Of a stretch of DNA of 64,000 bases, positions 42,407 through 53,775 are shown in pieces. The DNA comes from Paulownia fortunei (lineage: Eukaryota; Streptophyta; Magnoliopsida; Lamiales; Paulowniaceae). The stretch spans positions 186,001-250,000 of the forward strand of contig JAGSPU010001569.1 of assembly GCA_019321725.1 (NCBI GenBank), in the 5' to 3' direction. A model generated the notes under the pieces. The model was not told the DNA's origin. It worked only from the letters and a program-made list of their open reading frames with translations, and did no database searches. Within the stretch, counting starts at the first letter, position 1. Each line of letters starts with the position of its first letter. Made by a program: the position numbers and the translations under genes.

Positions 42407-42772
42407 TTAAATTTTGGATAGAATACTCATTTTCAAGAATACGCTCCAAGTAAATCTAGCCGTGTGGTGTTCATAACGTACTCGTATCCAAGTCGGACAC
42501 ACGCTTATTCTGTTGAGCAGCAACACACAGAAATCGATACTTCTCTGCAACCTTATTAGATTTCTTGGAGATTCAAACTATCGCCACTCACATTTGTACC
42601 TCAACCGTCTTTTTTATGATCGCCTAACTATTTTTTTTTTATATCCAGATTTCATGACTTATAGTCGAATTAAATTTTGGAACGAATATCCACCTACAAA
42701 ACACACTTCAGATAAATTCAATAATTTGATATTTACAATATACTCGTGCTCAAGTTCAACATACAACACACG
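42407..42772 (+). repeat. diverged direct duplication of ~105 bp
   Basis: Two blocks, about 42407-42510 and 42666-42772, share the sequence order ATTAAATTTTGGA, GAATA, a CNCCAAGTAAAT/CTTCAGATAAAT segment, then TACTCGT.TC.AAGT and ACACACGC. They are in the same orientation about 260 bp apart and lack coding content. Confidence 0.4.
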
Positions 42773-43696
42773 CCAGTGCTCAACTAGCCAGCTAGTTTTG
42801 ACTCGTGGGTCGGTTGATGTCCGCCCGTGCCTCCCACGAGACTGGTGGTGCAGAAGGGAACAAATAGAAACCATCTCTATATTTTATTTTATTATTGTTA
42901 TTATTTTGCTTTTGTAAGAAAGAAAGTCTTTGTCACTCGATCAAATAATTATCTATACATTCAACAGTACATTGCACCTAAAATTGCGTGAAAGCATACA
43001 ATTATATTATATATTGTTATATGGTAAAAATAAAGCTTAACTGCACGTGAAACTTAAGTTACGTGACAATTTGACATATATGATATTTATTTATTGATGC
43101 TTGAACTATTATGTACACTTTTTCTTCAAGAAGCACAAATTCATTATTTTTGCATCGTTACTTGATCGACGCAGAAATAGTTAAGAAAGTAAGCACTTGT
43201 ATTACGACTAATAAACAATTTATATTAAACTCGATTTAGAAAAGCGAATGTTTCACTTACGACATTTTCCACTATTCGTGTGTTTCTGGCTAGAAAAAAG
43301 GAACTGTTTTTATTATTTCTCATAGAGTTTTACAATTTTTACACTCTGCCTCATGATTTTGATTTAGTGAAAGAAAATGTGGCGGTATCCAAGAAAATTG
43401 GGTTTCCACGTTTTGTTAAGAGAAATATGTTTCAATTTTCTAAATTATTTAAAATAAAGTTGAATATCATGGAAACAAGATATCTACAATTAGAAAAAAA
43501 AATCGTATATTATTTGCGATATTTCCCTCATGGCTTTATTATAAAATCAAAAAATGAAAAAATATTTTTCTTGTGAATTTCCTTGATGAAGTTCAAGATA
43601 TAAAGGAGGGAAAAAATAGACACTAATCCATGGGCCATTTATTTTTCTTCCGCCCGAGTCATGGCCATTATAGTTTTGACGTTAGCCGTTTGATCT

Positions 43697-43860
43697 TAGG
43701 CCCATTAAACAGTTATTTAAACGTTAGAAAGCAAACTGGGCCAGCAGATTATAAAACCCAATCCAGCCAAACTAATCACGAAGGATAAATCCGTCATTTG
43801 GCTCCCCCATCATCTCCACAAAACCCTAGCTAAATATAACTCCTATCCCCAAACCCTAAA
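43697..43860 (+). promoter_or_regulatory. RPL12 promoter: site II/UP1-type and telo-box motifs
   Basis: TTAGGCCCATTAAAC (43696-43710) contains the GGCCCAWW (UP1/site II) motif. ACTGGGCC near 43735-43742 is a second TGGGCC element. AAACCCTAG (43821-43829) and AAACCCTAAA (43851-43860) are telo-boxes. This combination is the known signature of plant ribosomal-protein and other translation-gene promoters. Confidence 0.75.
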
Positions 43861-43945
43861 GCCACCCAATATTCACGCACAAATAACACTCTCCACACCG
43901 CCGGCCCTCCTCCACAAGTCCTAACCCAAACCCCGGATCCCCAAA

Positions 43946-44446
43946 ATGCCGCCGAAGTTCGACCCCTCTCAGGTAGTCGACGTCTACGTCCGAGTCACCG
44001 GCGGCGAAGTTGGTGCGGCGTCTTCCCTCGCCCCCAAAATTGGCCCCCTCGGCTTGTCCCCCAAAAAAATCGGTGAGGATATAGCCAAGGAAACCGCCAA
44101 AGACTGGAAGGGCCTCCGCGTCACCGTCAAACTCACTGTCCAAAACCGTCAGGCTAAAGTCACTGTCGTGCCTTCAGCAGCCGCTTTAGTTATCAAGGCG
44201 CTGAAAGAGCCCGAGCGCGACCGTAAGAAGACCAAGAACATTAAGCACAATGGCAATATCTCACTCGATGACGTCATCGAGATCGCGAAAGTCATGCGCC
44301 CGCGGTCTATGGCGAAGGACTTGAGTGGTACGGTGAAGGAGATTTTGGGTACTTGTGTTTCTGTTGGTTGTACGGTTGATGGAAAGGATCCGAAGGATCT
44401 GCAGCAGGAGATTGCCGATGGTGACGTGGAGATTCCTCAGGATTGA
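43946..44446 (+). CDS. RPL12: 60S ribosomal protein L12 (uL11)
   Basis: It is the eukaryotic uL11 protein of the 60S subunit, binding the GTPase-associated region of 28S rRNA at the base of the P-stalk. The single uninterrupted frame of 166 residues is the exact family length. [20 protein letters not shown] opens the protein, followed by the glycine/proline-rich loop [20 protein letters not shown] of the N-terminal domain and the RNA-binding C-terminal domain with [16 protein letters not shown] and [19 protein letters not shown]. The acidic end is DVEIPQD. The absence of introns is common for plant RPL12 genes. The telo-box promoter and AT-poor codon use fit a highly expressed housekeeping gene, and no frame break is present. 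Confidence 0.97.
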   Translation: MPPKFDPSQVVDVYVRVTGGEVGAASSLAPKIGPLGLSPKKIGEDIAKETAKDWKGLRVTVKLTVQNRQAKVTVVPSAAALVIKALKEPERDRKKTKNIKHNGNISLDDVIEIAKVMRPRSMAKDLSGTVKEILGTCVSVGCTVDGKDPKDLQQEIADGDVEIPQD

Positions 44447-46700
44447 AATTTTGTTGGATTGGTTTTGAAGCTGAATCTCTAGGGTTTGGATTTTTTTCTT
44501 TTATCTTTAATTTGTACGTTTTGTTTCTGTTTAATTGAATGCCTGGTGCTGATATTGATGATTTTTACTGCTGCTTTTACCCGGATAAAATGAGAACTAA
44601 GTTTAATTTTGGTAATGGTCGTTTTGATTGGATATGATAGTGTTGCATTTCGATGTTGTGCAATATGGAAATGCATCTTATAGATTAATTAAAAATATTT
44701 TAAAGAAACATTTTACGCTTTTAAAAAATTATCCTTTTTTTGGGTATTTATTAGTATGATACTATTTTTCATTTTAACTAGGAAGCTGTGGCAGTTGATG
44801 TTGAATGGTAGAAGGAAAGTTTAGCTACTTGTAGGAGGAAATGTGAATGCAGGAGTTAGTCCTCTTTAGTTTTGTTGAATGCTGTGCTTCCTTAGGTGGC
44901 AAATTATGAACATAAACAAATTGTCATGGGAAGCTCACTTTTGGTATTTACTTGTCCCGCAGGGATGTCCATTCTGTTTGCTTGAATTTCCATATGCTGT
45001 TTTTGTTACTTGCATTATAAGTTTGCTGCATTCGTACAAACTTATAATGATTCTGCAGCAGTAGCTTTAAGAGCTTTATTACAATTTTTTTTTGTGGATT
45101 GAAATCTTGAACTAATAATTTTCTTGCCTCCATTGCATTTGTCTCTGGGTCTCCTGTTATTGTTGTAGTGCAACCTAGGTTGTCCCATAATTTTTTGATG
45201 GACTGATTATAACCTCAATAAAACGATGTGGATTGGTTGTTTGTATGTGTTGAAGATCATGCTATGTTGCTCTTCATGGCCGAATGTAAGAACTGGATCC
45301 AATGTTTTGCTTTGAATCTATCTACACATCCTCCCTGAATAAACTATCCCAATCAATTTTTAAAGTTTTAGACTTGCATGTCCAAAGTTCATGGTCTACT
45401 TAAGCTGAGATTTTTTTGGCATATCCTTGTGAAACAATTGCCTTTTTCGGTGTTTCGGGAATTTCTGTCCATGCAACAACTGTTGTTTCAAGCTAGAAGT
45501 ATGTGTGTGTTCCTGTAGGAAGGGTGTATCTTATCATGGACACAATATGTTTTGAGTTTGCATTTTATGCATGTGGGATGTGTTTTGTTTGTTGGGTATG
45601 TTCATCTCCATGAATTGTGAACATGTTTGAGCCCCTTCTCTCAGGAAATAGACATGCATGAGTGGCACGTGTGCTTTTTGTTGTCCTGATGGAGAGGTAT
45701 TGCATTTTTTAACTATGATAGCTTCTATAAACCAAGTGTTTTGTTTTTGGAACCCTCCAATAAGTTGGATGACCTGTGACAATTTGTTTATATTTTTGGC
45801 CTAATAAATATTGTAGTTGGGTAATTGCTAGAAGCACATATTTTTGGCCTAATAAACTATGTTGACCTCGGTTCATTGGAATTTCATGGGATCTTGGTAG
45901 TTTTAGATATATTATTTTTTGGATTTATTCAACAGATCATTATGCGGTTGATCTTAATTAAAATGAATCCCTTTCAAGATATGGTAGTGATGCAAGGTTG
46001 GATGGAAAAATTGAATTCCTTCTGAAAGTGGAATGCAATGATGAGTGTAATCTGTTAGCTTCAGCACGTTGTATTGTTCTATTAAAATGTGTTTGGAGTT
46101 ATGGATCACCTAGGCTTTGGTCATAAAGTAGTCAGAGGCTATGGGCGAATAAATGAAGGCTTTTCTGGCAACTCTGTCTTAATCTTCACTAGCTCGCATA
46201 TCTGTTGGTTGATACAGACAAATGTAAAGGATCTTACTGCATCTAGTTCTGATTTTGAAGTCCCATTTCTGATTGCTCGAGGCAGCCGTGCTACATTTTA
46301 GGAAAGGAGAGAGGGTTATGAACTGAAACTGCAGTGTCCCTGTGCATTGGAGTTAGACTATATAAATTGGTGGTAAGGAAAGAACTAAAACATCCACCAA
46401 TCACCCATCCAAGTATCTTGTTAGAAAGTTGAGCTAATGTCCTTTTATGGTTGTTTTCCGTGGGAGGGAGGGAGTAAATTACTAAAACTTGCGTGTTTGG
46501 CAAAAAATCCCATCGCGTTTTCAGTTGTGGTGCACGGTGAAAATGTCCAAGAAATTGCACCATTCATTCCTTTTTGCCTGATCCCACGCGTTTTTCTCTT
46601 CCCATTTTGAAGAAAATGCGTTGCAGTTTGGAGTATATTTCCACAAAGGACGCCGACTTGCACGGTGCATCTCGATTTCTATAGCACCAACTTTCCTGAA
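44447..46700. other. RPL12 3' UTR and spacer of transcript-like composition
   Basis: After the 3' UTR (to about 44680) the sequence to 46.6 kb is T-rich but less AT-biased than other spacers, resembling intron or UTR sequence. No conserved protein could be read from it. An 18-bp direct repeat, TATTTTTGGCCTAATAAA, occurs at 45791-45808 and 45839-45856. Confidence 0.4.
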
Positions 46701-46707
46701 AACGCCT

Positions 46708-46714
46708 TATATAT
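46708..46714 (+). promoter_or_regulatory. TATA box of the first microprotein gene
   Basis: CTTATATATG at 46707-46715 is followed by a typical CT/A-rich leader from about 46740. It lies about 235 bp upstream of the start codon at 46946, consistent with a long leader that includes a uORF. Confidence 0.55.
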
Positions 46715-46853
46715 GTTTTCATCTCTTTCAATTCAATACAATCTCACAAAACAAGTTTTGTAGCCCTGATTACAGAAGAAGAGAATAATAGTAGCACAAA
46801 AAATCTGTTTCCTATCTCTCTCTTTCTTTCCAAACCCAGGAGGGAAGAGAGCC

Positions 46854-46943
46854 ATGTGCCATTTCACGTATTCTTTAGAAAACGCAATCCCAGATCAGTT
46901 TACTAGCGCCTTTGCTTTTCCACCAGAGTCTTTTATTAGTTAA
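46854..46943 (+). CDS. 29-codon upstream ORF in the leader of the first microprotein gene
   Basis: ATG at 46854 opens a frame encoding 29 residues (starts MCHFTYSLENAIPDQ, ends PPESFIS). It stops with TAA at 46941-46943, two bases before the next ATG at 46946. The arrangement could allow reinitiation or regulate the downstream microprotein. Whether the peptide is conserved is unknown to me. It may be a chance uORF. Confidence 0.35.
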   Translation: MCHFTYSLENAIPDQFTSAFAFPPESFIS

Positions 46944-46945
46944 AA

Positions 46946-47086
46946 ATGGCTACGAATGTTTGTAGAAAGTTGAATCTGTGGATGGCAGTAGCTCCAGAAC
47001 CCATTATACATCCCCATAAGCCTTCAAATACTCCAGAACTGGAGACAATCATAGAAGAGATTGATGAAGAAGAAGATGATACGTAA
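46946..47086 (+). CDS. 46-aa acidic microprotein, tandem copy 1
   Basis: An intronless 46-residue frame has a basic/hydrophobic start (MATNVCRKLNLW), the core WMAVAPEPIIHPHKPSN, then TPELETIIEE and an all-acidic end, IDEEEDDT. It shares the pattern W[MI]xVAPxxxIxPxKPSNxPxLETI with the gene 1.4 kb downstream, which argues that both are real coding genes rather than chance ORFs. There is no signal peptide or membrane segment. A TATA box and CT-rich leader precede it. I do not recognise an assigned function; similar tiny predicted proteins occur in other dicots to my recollection. The KPSN.P.LETI core followed by an acidic tail suggests a short linear interaction motif. Confidence 0.6.
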   Translation: MATNVCRKLNLWMAVAPEPIIHPHKPSNTPELETIIEEIDEEEDDT

Positions 47087-47257
47087 CGGAAGATGATTAC
47101 ACTCACTAATGTTGCGGATTAAACCTTTATTTTGTTTTATCGTGGCTTGCTTGCTTTGTCGAGCATAGATTGATGCTGCAAATAGAAGGATGCATAGCAA
47201 AAACATCAGTTTTGTAAATTTTGTATAGCAACTAGCTTATATATTTCTTGTTCCTAG

Positions 47258-47288
<31 letters not shown>

Positions 47289-47304
47289 ACACACACACAC
47301 ACAC
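47258..47304 (+). repeat. (CT)n(AC)n compound microsatellite
   Basis: About fourteen CT units are followed directly by GAC and about eight to nine AC units, just downstream of the first microprotein gene. It is probably in its 3' UTR or flank. Confidence 0.85.
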
Positions 47305-47309
47305 TGACA

Positions 47310-48300
47310 GACTGATAAAACTGAAGTTTATTTAATTAAATGATGGTTTAGGCAACCTTTTTTAATTCTTGTTTACCCCGTTTGATTGGGGAAAAGAAGG
47401 GATGAGCTCGTGCTGAGGGACTGAGTACAACTAAAATATCAACTCCAACTTAAATTTGATTCAAGCTTACCTGTTCCTTTGGGTAAATGTTGCTTTAACA
47501 GTACGAAAAACGTTTATATTTGTTTTCATATGTTGGAGTTTGGTGGCTCGTGATCAGGTTGATGAAACAAAGCACCAGGGAAAATCAAGAAATGTAAAGG
47601 TCGTGTAGCTTTTTTGACTACTCTCAATAAAGTGAAATTATAGAATAGGTGGGAGTCATGAGAAGTTGATGAAATTATTAATGGCTTAAAGTTCTTCTCA
47701 CGTTACTTCGCATTCACGTATCTACAAATATATTATTTAGCTGCCTTTTCTATGTATTTTCCAGCAAATGGCATTTAACAAATAGGAATAATAGTTAATA
47801 AAGAGAAGGGACATCAAGGGAGGCAACAAATAACATATATCTAAAGTAGCTTGATAAAATAACTACCCAAATATCACTAACGAGTAATTGATAGTTATGT
47901 TGAGTATTTTGTAAACTCTATTTTTTGTCCATGATTTGTTTTCCTTTTATTTTGAGGTTTTTCACATAAAATTTGGTGTATTAATTTTTTATAATTCTTT
48001 TTTTTATGTAATTATTTATTTTTTAATTTTTATTTTAATTGAGCCTATCACCTATTTCCAAGTATCATATAATCAAATCATACTATATAATAAACCATAA
48101 AAAAATTATATATATATATATTATAGTATAAGTACACTGTGATAGGTCAAATCCTACCAACAGATAATCATAATCCATTGCTTTAGTTGTTTCACATTTT
48201 GCACATGCCAAACATATTTATTTGAACGTGAGCCCCCTTTCTTGAGATGCTTCAGTGTTCCTTCCACTACAATTTTTTTGCCGACAAGTCCCATTTCTTC
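47310..48300. other. spacer between the tandem microprotein genes
   Basis: AT-rich, with no coding sequence recognised. The second gene's promoter occupies the right end. Confidence 0.55.
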
Positions 48301-48307
48301 AAGTCCC

Positions 48308-48314
48308 TATAAAT
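48308..48314 (+). promoter_or_regulatory. TATA box of the second microprotein gene
   Basis: CCCTATAAATTCGC places TATAAAT at 48308-48314. A CT/CA-rich leader follows to the start codon at 48491, giving a leader of about 150 bases. Confidence 0.6.
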
Positions 48315-48490
48315 TCGCTAAAACAAACTCAGTTGTCTCAAACTCACCTTCCACTCTACACCAAGAAACCACCTTAAGAAAGTATATATTCCTCTCTTCT
48401 CTCTTCAGACACACACTCTTTTCCTCCCAACTGATCAATAAACTCTGCCAGATCCCACTTTTTTGCTAGTTTCTCTGAATTCTTGAATCG

Positions 48491-48664
48491 ATGGCAAAGT
48501 GGGTCGGGTTCTTGAGCTCTTGGATTGAGGTTGCACCAGCCCTTGTTATTTTCCCTCAGAAGCCCTCGAATCCTCCCAGCCTGGAGACCATAACAGAGGG
48601 AGAGTCTGAGATTGCTGATGATGAAATTTGTTCTGGAAACGCTGTCATAGAATCAGCAGCTTGA
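48491..48664 (+). CDS. 57-aa acidic microprotein, tandem copy 2
   Basis: An intronless 57-residue frame starts MAKWVGFLSSWIEVAPALVI, continues FPQKPSNPPSLETITEGESE and ends in an acidic then neutral tail (ADDEICSGNAVIESAA). The central 25 residues align without gaps to the 46-aa protein encoded upstream: the W, VAP, I, P, KPSN, P and LETI positions are all shared. The two differ at many other positions, so the duplication is not recent and selection on the core is likely. Two Trp residues in the first eleven positions and the short hydrophobic run could form an amphipathic anchor. The function is unknown. The gene has its own TATA box, so the two are separate transcription units. Confidence 0.62.
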   Translation: MAKWVGFLSSWIEVAPALVIFPQKPSNPPSLETITEGESEIADDEICSGNAVIESAA

Positions 48665-51600
48665 ACTCTTTTCTTTTCTTTCTTTTTTTTTTATTTACAA
48701 TAAATGGTGCAATCATGTTAATGTAAATTAGTTTAACCAAACCAGAATATTAGGAATAGTTTTTTATTAAAAAATCTCTAGGTGATTCTTGCCAAGACTT
48801 ATTTCCGGTTAATGCCATTTTACCAGGAAAAAAAAAAAACACGTTTAGAAATTTTATTATTGGCTAAACAGCATTTTGTCATTGTCTATATTTTTAAATA
48901 TAGCCATTTGAGAACCTTTTATATTCTGTGTTTGAACCCCACGCACAACTCTTTGAGGGTGTGTCTTTCGCGTAATGAATCACTATTTTACCCCTAGTTG
49001 CCAAATGTGTTTGGTTCGACTTTCGAGTTATGATAAATTTCATCACTGGAGCCAATGTTAAAGCAAATTTTGTTGCTTTTCATCTCAATTCGCCTGAATT
49101 TAGGGGTCAATTTATAAATGTATTGCCCATTATTGATATTAAACTATAAAAATGAATATTGTTCTTCATTCTTTGATCCAATAATCTTGAATGGCCGAGA
49201 TCTCTTTTGGTTCATAATTTTTTTTCACTAATTTAATAGCATCTTTTTAATGATGCAGATAGAAGCTTAGAAGTTTTTCTCGTGTTCTTTGTGAGACAAA
49301 AAGTTGTCTATTAAGTACTAATTTATTTAAACATATGTACATAATTGCATTTTAATTCATAATTAGCGTTTGGACTCATTTGGAGGAAGTGACCTTAAAT
49401 TTTAGTAGACGGTGTAGTTAATACCTATTTTTGGGCTCATTTGATGCTTTGATGCCATAAAAATTGATACGATTCTATTGAAATTTAGAATGTATCAAGG
49501 TCTTGTAATATTATATTTGATAGATTGTTTTAAATTGGATGATGCCATACCTCTCAATAAATATGTTGTTTGGTTGGACAAAAAAAAAAAAGTAGGATAT
49601 AATGAAAAAAATTCGAAAGACTTTAAGTTTTTTCAACCTCCCAAATGCTCTAATATTTACAAACAAGATCTCCCACCATTCTCTCTCTTCAAACCCACAT
49701 CACTTCTCGAAAAAAAAATTACAAAAGAGTTTAAATTTTGAAATACTCATAGCTTATGTAATAACATATATATTAATTTATCAAAAATCTACCATTCAAA
49801 ATATAGAACACACATGAAAGAACAAAAAATGGGGGATAACTCACTTATAAATCACCCAAAAAAAGAAGAAACAACACAAGTGAAACTTTACTTACTTCAT
49901 GGGTTCATCGATTTTTTAAATTATTATGTAGAACCTAGCTCACTTTAACTTTAAGGAAGATGAATGAGGTTTGGGAGTCTTAGTGGCGAGAAATAAAGAA
50001 TGGAGTAAGAGACAAATTTGGATTTTAAAAGTGTATTTATATATAAGGAGTATTTTTATTCATGATATATTTTTTGCTTGAATTAGGTTAAAAGATTAAC
50101 GAGTCTTGCCCATTTCTAAGATCACGAATTATGAACCAAATAACCGCTTATTGTTTATATATCATCAAGGCCCTATTATGCCATCAAAAGTATAATGTGT
50201 TGTGTTCACAAAGCATGAGGCGTAAAATGCAATTTAGCCTACAGATTTCGTTACTTGTGCATACTATAATTGTTTACTTTGATTAAATTTTTGTTCATAG
50301 TGATAAAAGCATAAAAAATATTTATTCTTTTAATCAAACCCAAAGTTAAATAGATTGTTGATATGAGGCAACTGAAAACTTTTCCATTGAAAAGATTGTT
50401 TAATTGCAGAATTTAATAAAGTTGAGTGATCAAAGAAGAATATACATTACACTATCAAAGAAAGAAGAGAAAAACCACATCACAATAAATTTTTAAAAAT
50501 ATAATTTATATATATATATATGTATATATTTTAATTAAAATTCAAAGTCCACACTTATCTTTATTGAATATTCATGTAATTTTATCCTTTTACCTTTTTA
50601 TTGGGCATTGTTAATGTTGGACAGCCAAATCTGTTGTCAAGGAAGTTGGATCAATAACTTGGGAACTTAGTAAAATTCGTAAATTGAACAAGTGGGCCCC
50701 ATTTTCATTTTTCATTTTGATGAGGTGCCTTCCAAATCTTTGAGCACATTCTCGATGCTTCTTTGATAACATAACAAGATGCAATGAATCCTCCCCAACT
50801 TTGCAGACTTATCAAGTGAAACTTGTCCACGAAAAAGGGGAAAAGGACAGAAAATGATTGAAAAATATAAAATAATTTATATTGTTGCCATATTATGATA
50901 ATAATTGAAATGATAATATGACATTAATTTTTTTATAATTAATTTTAATATTAATTTTTTAACCTTCACATAAAACTTAAAAGTGTGATCCAAATCAAAT
51001 GAAAGTGGGCTGTTAGTTTTTATTTGAAGATAGAATCTTTTAATTTTTATTATTTGAAATTCAAAAATTCATTTATTTTACTTATTTTAATAAAAATAAA
51101 ATATATTAATATTTCACCTTTTTTATACACTATCAAATATATCTCAAATATATTAATATTTTACGTATTTAAATACAAAAAAATAAAATACATTAATTAA
51201 TTTAAATATATTTTATTGTAATATGATAATTTAATATTTTTCTTAACTCTAAAAATACTAAAAATATTGAGTGAATTTATAAATAAAATCAAACGGGCAC
51301 TTTATTTTATAGGGGAGAGGGTGTATAAAGGAGGTAAGGTCCACATTTCATAACTCGGGCAATAGTATTTTTCTACCGACCAAGTCACCTTGTCCACAAG
51401 CATAAAATAGTGATAAATTCTTCGGAGCAGCAGAGGACCGTTATCTGCTTGACACTTGGCAAGCTAACAACCAGGTGTCCACTTCAGAGTTTTGCTTTGG
51501 CTGTAATTTGGAGGAGATGATTGGTTAATTAATATTACTTAATTAAAGTTTAACACAAATGATTGGTAGGTGATGGATAGAGATGGGGATGCGGCGGCGA

Positions 51601-52356
51601 CCAGACTGAGGTGGCGAGAGAAGAGTGGCTGAGACATTGTTCAAAATATAATGGTGGGTCTGAGCTGGATTGGGCGGTGGTGGTGGTGGTGTATTGCAAT
51701 TGGGCCTCATTGCTTTGATGATTGATGGTCGGTTCTTGTGGTGTGACACACTAATCCTGTGATTTGATATGTCGCTTCGGGGGCTCCATTTTACTTTTTT
51801 TTTGGTGAGTTTTTCTGCTAGATTTTATCATGATTTAATGTAATGTGGAGTAGTACTATTTTATCTTCGTTTTAAGATAAAATGAGTTCATTCATCTGAT
51901 TAAATTTTGTTATTTGAAGTTATTTCTTGATATTATTTGTCTTAATGATGAAATCTTAATCTACAAAAATGATCATCTTGAAAACATAGTGATATTGAAA
52001 TAAAGATTGGCCAATGCAGAAGCCTTTTTCTTGCTACAATTAAACCAGGAAAAAAAGAACACAAATTCAAATATGAAATTGGAATATGGAAAAATAGATA
52101 TGTTCATCTATCACTTACAGTTAGGTGGGAAAAATATGGGCATAAAAATTTTTTCTTCTGAAAATGAAAGGAAAGAATTAATGCAACCATGCCATTCAAA
52201 TAGTTCATTAACACGACAAAAGCACAAAAAAAGAGTGTTATATGTAGGGGCCAACAAGGGTGGCGATTGGTAGGGCCAGTCAAATCAAAAATTGCAAATT
52301 ACTGAAATGGGGCGGCGAAATTCAATTCAATCAATTGTTCTTGTTCTGTTTTCCGA
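48665..52356. other. spacer, no gene seen
   Basis: AT-rich with short ORFs only. A less AT-rich stretch at 51560-51760 reads partly as poly-Pro on the minus strand but shows no recognisable protein. The right end is the aquaporin promoter. Confidence 0.55.
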
Positions 52357-52364
52357 TATAAATA
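52357..52364 (+). promoter_or_regulatory. TATA box of the aquaporin gene
   Basis: TATAAATA lies about 140 bp upstream of the start codon at 52501, predicting a leader of roughly 110 bases. Confidence 0.65.
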
Positions 52365-52500
52365 CCCCTCGAGTTCCAAACCATACTCATCAGCCAAAAA
52401 AAAAAGCACAAACTTTCTTAGCGCAACCAAGAAACACTCAAGTCCACAATTACTCCTTCATTCAGTCTTTAACAAGCAAAAAAAAAACAGAGAAGTGCAG

Positions 52501-53759
52501 ATGGCTAAGGATATTGAGGTTGGAGCCACCGAATACGGCGCCAAGGACTACCAAGACCCACCGCCGGCGCGCTTATTGACCCGGAAGAGCTAGGCCAGTG
52601 GTCATTGTACAGGGCCGTAATTGCTGAATTCATTGCAACCCTTTTGTTTTTGTACATTACTGTGTTGACGGTGATTGGGTACAAGAGCCAGAGCGCCGCC
52701 GACGAGTGTGGTGGCGTTGGCATTCTTGGAATTGCTTGGGCCTTTGGTGGCATGATCTTTGTCCTCGTTTACTGTACTGCTGGCATTTCTGGTGAGCATA
52801 AGTAGTACTACTATGTTACAAATTAAAAAAATAAAATAAAAATTGTCAAGTCATAACACTTTGGCCATTCAAATTTAACAGTTGGACCCAAGTGAAAAAA
52901 CATAAAGTCTTAGTCATGTAGCTTATTAATTGATGTTAATGGGTGCAGGGGGCACATCAACCCGGCTGTGACATTCGGGTTGTTCCTGGCCCGGAAGGTG
53001 TCTTTGGTCCGGGCTATATTGTACATAGTGGCACAGTGCTTAGGAGCCATCTGTGGGTGTGGACTAGTGAAGGCGTTCCAGAAGGCATACTATGTTAATA
53101 CGGCGGAGGCGCCAACTCGTTGGCGGATGGCTACAGCACAGGCACTGGATTGGCGGCTGAGATCATCGGCACATTTGTTCTTGTTTACACTGTCTTCTCC
53201 GCCACTGACCCAAGAGAAATGCCAGAGACTCCCATGTCCCTGTAAGCAAAGAAAAATTTTCCCCTACTGTTTTGTCAATGAATTCACCTTAGTAGAAAGT
53301 AAAAAAAGGTTCTTTTTTTCTTGTTTCAATTAGCTTAATTTTGATCAAGTATTCCTATTTGAAACTGGCTTGCAGGTTTTGGCACCACTTCCCATTGGAT
53401 TTGCAGTGTTCATGGTTCACCTGGCCACAATCCCAATCACTGGCACCGGTATCAACCCGGCCCGGAGTTTCGGAGCTGCTGTGATCTTCGGCAAAGACAA
53501 GGCCTGGGATGATCAGGTATGCCATATTCGTTTTCCATCAAACACTGTACTTTAGCAATTTATACTTTGATATGATCTTCATTAACAAAGCTGCCAGGAA
53601 ACTGATGATGTTCTTTTCCTCATATGATCCTATATTCTTACAGTGGATTTTCTGGGTTGGACCATTCATTGGAGCAGCCATTGCTGCCATCTACCATCAA
53701 TTCATCCTAAGGCAGGAGCAGTTAAAGCTCTGGGATCATTCAGGAGCTCTTCTTACTGA
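52501..53759 (+). CDS. PIP2-type plasma-membrane aquaporin, five single-base frame breaks
   Basis: PIPs are tetrameric plasma-membrane water channels (some also pass CO2 or H2O2). The exons are 52501-52791, 52949-53241, 53376-53516 and 53644-53759, the standard four-exon PIP structure, about 281 residues when conserved frames are joined. Visible blocks are a short acidic N-terminus (MAKDIEVG.. DYQDPPPA), membrane helix 1 [13 protein letters not shown], the first NPA box HINPAVTFG with the loop-B phospho-motif [23 protein letters not shown] (second NPA box), and [20 protein letters not shown] as helix 6. The ar/R residues Phe, His, Thr and Arg are the water-selective set. The short N-terminus and long C-terminal tail point to PIP2. 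One base is missing near each of 52570, 52949-52952, 53099, 53210 and 53711, all found by comparison with the family reading. There are almost no other damaging changes, which suggests sequence error, or very recent loss if real. Confidence 0.88.
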
Positions 53760-53775
53760 GAATCATTCAAAATAG

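Larger units (their letters stand above)
37370..43690. other. long AT-rich spacer with repeat relics, no gene seen
   Basis: About 6.3 kb without a supported gene. It includes a T-run near 38022-38042, a GC-rich hairpin at 39122-39139, a patch at 40999-41184 whose translation looks plastid-like (see findings), and a diverged duplication at 42407-42772. Confidence 0.55.

Noticed and set aside
42513..42917. 134-codon ORF
   Set aside because: It overlaps the diverged duplication at 42.4-42.8 kb, has no recognisable domain and is mostly low-complexity Tyr/Ser/Leu reading of AT-rich DNA.
43856..44143. 95-codon minus-strand ORF
   Set aside because: Antisense shadow of RPL12, caused by its GC-rich codon use.
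52007..52273. 88-codon ORF in front of the aquaporin gene
   Set aside because: There is no recognisable motif, and it sits in the promoter region of the PIP gene with AT-driven composition. Insufficient support.
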